Part shown: positions 61,687 to 64,000 of the stretch, piece by piece
Numbering within the stretch: position 1 is the first letter of the stretch
How the letters are laid out: each line of letters starts with the position of its first letter
DNA from: Paramacrobiotus metropolitanus
Taxonomy: Eukaryota > Tardigrada > Eutardigrada > Parachela > Macrobiotidae
NCBI RefSeq assembly: GCF_019649055.1
Contig: NW_026570322.1
Location: forward strand, 62,001-126,000
DNA length: 64,000 nt
Reading direction: 5' to 3'
Made by a program: the position numbers and the translations under genes
Notes under the pieces: model-generated
Told to the model about the DNA's origin: nothing
The model's database searches: none
What the model saw: only the letters and a program-made list of their open reading frames with translations

Positions 61687-61934
61687 TCACGGAGAATACA
61701 ACACCAAACAATGCAGATAATCATGCTCTGGATTAAGCATAACAAGCCGCCGCTTAATTCCCGAAACAACAGCATTTGAGCCCCCAACAGCAATTTTAAC
61801 GCAGCGACCTTCCGGCGGCGGTAAGGTGAGGCGGTACGTGTATGGCTCCACCAGCTCAAGCTGTAAGTCTTCTGACCATGGTTGTTTTATTTCAACGACC
61901 GCAAAACTAAGGGATATTTTTTCTGTACGGGACC
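61687..61934 (-). CDS. Orphan exon-like open frame
   Basis: Open from a possible acceptor (gggatgcag, phase 1) to a TGA at 61687. Encodes EKISLSFAVVEIKQPWSEDL, then ELVEPYTYRLTLPPPEGRCV, KIAVGGSNAVVSGIKRRL and a last piece with NPEHDYLHCLVLYSP. Composition is protein-like with no low complexity. There is no ATG in frame and no upstream exon that I could pair. It may be the last exon of a minus-strand gene whose start lies within 62000-62520, or a relic. Family unknown. Confidence 0.33.
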
Positions 61935-62553
61935 CTGCATCCCTTTATTAAAGGCATGACAAAACAATAATTGTGCCGTTTGTATAAAAACCCCGGAAAA
62001 TCACTGCTATAAATGTGTTCAGAATTAGTTTCAAGTTTGACAGTCTACTGTATTACCTAACCGAAGAAGCCATACAATAATTTCCTGGGTGCCCGAAAGT
62101 TTGTTGTAATTTTACTGCACACAATCAATACTGCTACAATTCAGTATGTGTGCACCAAAATATGTTACGCACCAGTCACGCATCTCAAGGTCTCCAGAAA
62201 GTCTTCACCTTTGAGCAAATTACTTGCTTACGTAATATCCTGCTTTTGTGCCGGTACAGATAAGATAATTTTGACAGTCTCCATATTCCGTTGATTCAGC
62301 CGCCCTTGTTAAAAACTGTAAAGACTCCCTTTATCAAGCAAATTCTGGATACTACTTCATAAAACTGACTGATAATAAATTTTCTACACTTACTTACAAA
62401 ACACACGCACACCGATAGATTATGTCGTTATCTATAACAACTTTCCTTGTGGTATCGTTCCTTTTCAGTCGATGCAAAGAGACGAAAGGAGCAATTCATG
62501 GCCCATTAGAACGTTCGCAAGTTTTTGTTGACAAGTAAAATAACAGTTTCTAC

Positions 62554-64000
62554 CATGTTGTACTCGGTTTCGCGGCTGTTAACCTTTGGAGCTCTGCTCA
62601 GTGTTGTCCACGGAGCGGGTTATGGCGTACCACGAGCACGGAGATGGCCCCGCAACCCGAACGCTGCAATGGACAACAACGGGTACACTGATCCTTTAGT
62701 GAAGATACCCTACGATGTTCCAGACGATTACAGTAAGTATCAATTTTAAAAAAAGCGCAAGGACTACGGTAATGAACTGTCGTACAAATGACGTCACGGT
62801 GCTGTTTTTTTTTATATATACCTTTCTGCAGCTATTCCACAGTACACTATTTTCCAAAATGCCATCACGAAGATCTATGAAGCCACCAATAAATGCATCA
62901 GATTCGTCCCGTGGAGTGCACTTTATACTGACGTACTTCACGTGACCTATTATATCAATTCCACCACTCAGTACGTTTGTGAACTTGGATGTGTCTTACT
63001 TAAAAATGTCTTACTTGGATGCTGTCTTACTTAATTGTGCTTAACACTGCTGAACCCATACCACTGCCGACAATAAAATTTAATAGTAATACTGTAATAA
63101 TCAAAATTTAATGGTTTACAAACAATGGAAATAATGTACTGGTTATGTCACAACTTTCAGATCTGTCTCGCCTGTATGCCGAGGTCCTCTTGGCTACACG
63201 GCGGGCAGTCAAACTTTGTTGATGGTGTCTAACGGCCGCACCGGTTGTCTGGACCCTGTGGACGGTGAGCGTGACGTCACCCGTATGCTGTTAAACGTGT
63301 TGGGTGTAGTCAGTGAATACCAGCGCCCGGATCGCGATGATGTGGCTAAAAGTCCCATGCAGTTCCTGTCAGGTTATAACGACAAGGTGCTGGATGTTCT
63401 GCAAGCCGATGGGATTTTCAATATAAAAACTGACACAATTCCGCTGTATCCTGATGAGTTTGATATGGATTCCGTCACGATGGTGCGAACGGCGCGGTAT
63501 GCGAAAGATCCTAGTATTCCGGTATTTACACGGACAGACGGCAAAGACGCACCCACAAGCGCAACGCTCAGTCAAAAAGATTGCGAGGCGCTCAATTACA
63601 TGTATCAGTGCAATATAGTCTGCGCCTCCACTTCGGGTAATGTTTACCGTTGTTTTAACGTGAATACGATTAGTGCCGTGCTATAACTACAGATTTCCTC
63701 AAACGTCATCTTCAGTCGGTTTCCTTGAAATTTGTATTTTTAAAGCCTGAATATTGTTTCGTTGATATTAATTTTAAAATGAATTTTGTTGAATTCTGAT
63801 TTCAATTTTCATAACCGAAATCAATATTTCCAAAAAAAAACCGTTGCAGCAAGTGCCACTTTTTCCATCTACAGGAGATTTAGGCCTGCCGAAATTCAAT
63901 AAGGACGAGATATCAGAGAGCTACTTCTGCTGGGAAACCACAACAGCTTCCGTTAACGATGCCGACGTTTTTGAGGACACCATATCTATCGTAGAGGTAA
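62554..64000 (+). CDS. Astacin-family protein lacking the zinc site (pseudoprotease), 3' end outside window
   Basis: Exons 62554-62730, 62832-62970, 63162-63634 and 63876-63996 join in phase; the last ends at a GTAA donor, so the gene continues. MLYSVSRLLTFGALLSVVHG is a signal peptide and a short basic pro-segment follows. The astacin fold is clear: AIPQYTIFQNAI-type start, NKCIRFVPW, PVCRGPLGYTAGSQTLLMV, LGVVSEYQRPDRDD, and LSQKDCEALNYMYQC. The zinc motif HExxHxxGxxH reads RMLLNVLGVVS: all three His and the catalytic Glu are changed, only Gly is kept. The Met-turn SVMHY reads SVTMV, so its Tyr is gone too. It cannot bind zinc in the usual way. A role as decoy, inhibitor or binding protein is inference. 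The exon-3 donor (TCGG|GTAATG region) is chosen because exon 4 (LGLPKFNKDEIS...) then stays in frame. Confidence 0.82.

Overview
This window is nuclear DNA of an invertebrate animal. The genes are split by short to mid-sized AT-rich GT-AG introns. The products are animal proteins (FANCJ helicase, BCAS3, ITFG2, astacin, CUB/LDLa serine protease), and intergenic DNA is AT-rich while exons are clearly more GC-rich. A gustatory-receptor-like gene and the overall mix point to an ecdysozoan (arthropod or tardigrade); that placement is an inference. No rRNA, CRISPR array or bacterial operon was seen.

Layout. 59-435 (+): last exon of a SleB-like cell-wall hydrolase, probably of bacterial origin. 1135-6550 (-): secreted CUB-CUB-LDLa-trypsin protease, 17 exons. 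7184-16089 (-): FANCJ/BRIP1 helicase with an unusual DEGH Walker B box and a 170-bp out-of-frame duplication near its start. 17460-18924 (-): acidic-tailed protein of unknown family. 20974-21920 (+): small secreted precursor. 24719-26787 (+): gustatory-receptor-like membrane protein. 28678-28905 (-): small secreted protein. 30757-38800 (-): BCAS3, 16 exons, complete and in frame. 40383-44589 (-): ITFG2 (KICSTOR subunit), 8 exons, one base short of being in frame.

45514-58480 (-): three tandem copies of a secreted intradiol ring-cleavage dioxygenase with a Cys-rich, WAP-like N-terminal module. Exon structure is the same in all three. Only the middle copy looks intact: the first has its usual start codon out of frame, and the third has two frameshifts, a Tyr-to-Phe change at a presumed iron ligand, and no last exon. 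Flanks are duplicated with the genes.

59297-60929: a decayed non-LTR retrotransposon fragment, then a 1.2-kb element whose ~106-bp terminal inverted repeats each hold three GC-rich hairpins. 61687-61934 (-): an orphan exon-like open frame. 62554-64000 (+, cut by the window end): an astacin-family protein in which the whole zinc-binding HExxHxxGxxH motif is replaced, so probably a pseudoprotease.

The genes do not form one pathway. The most notable parts are the likely transferred genes (hydrolase, dioxygenases), the birth-and-death state of the dioxygenase array, the inactive astacin, and the hairpin-TIR element. Exon limits were set by splice consensus, codon phase and remembered family sequence; no transcript or database was available.
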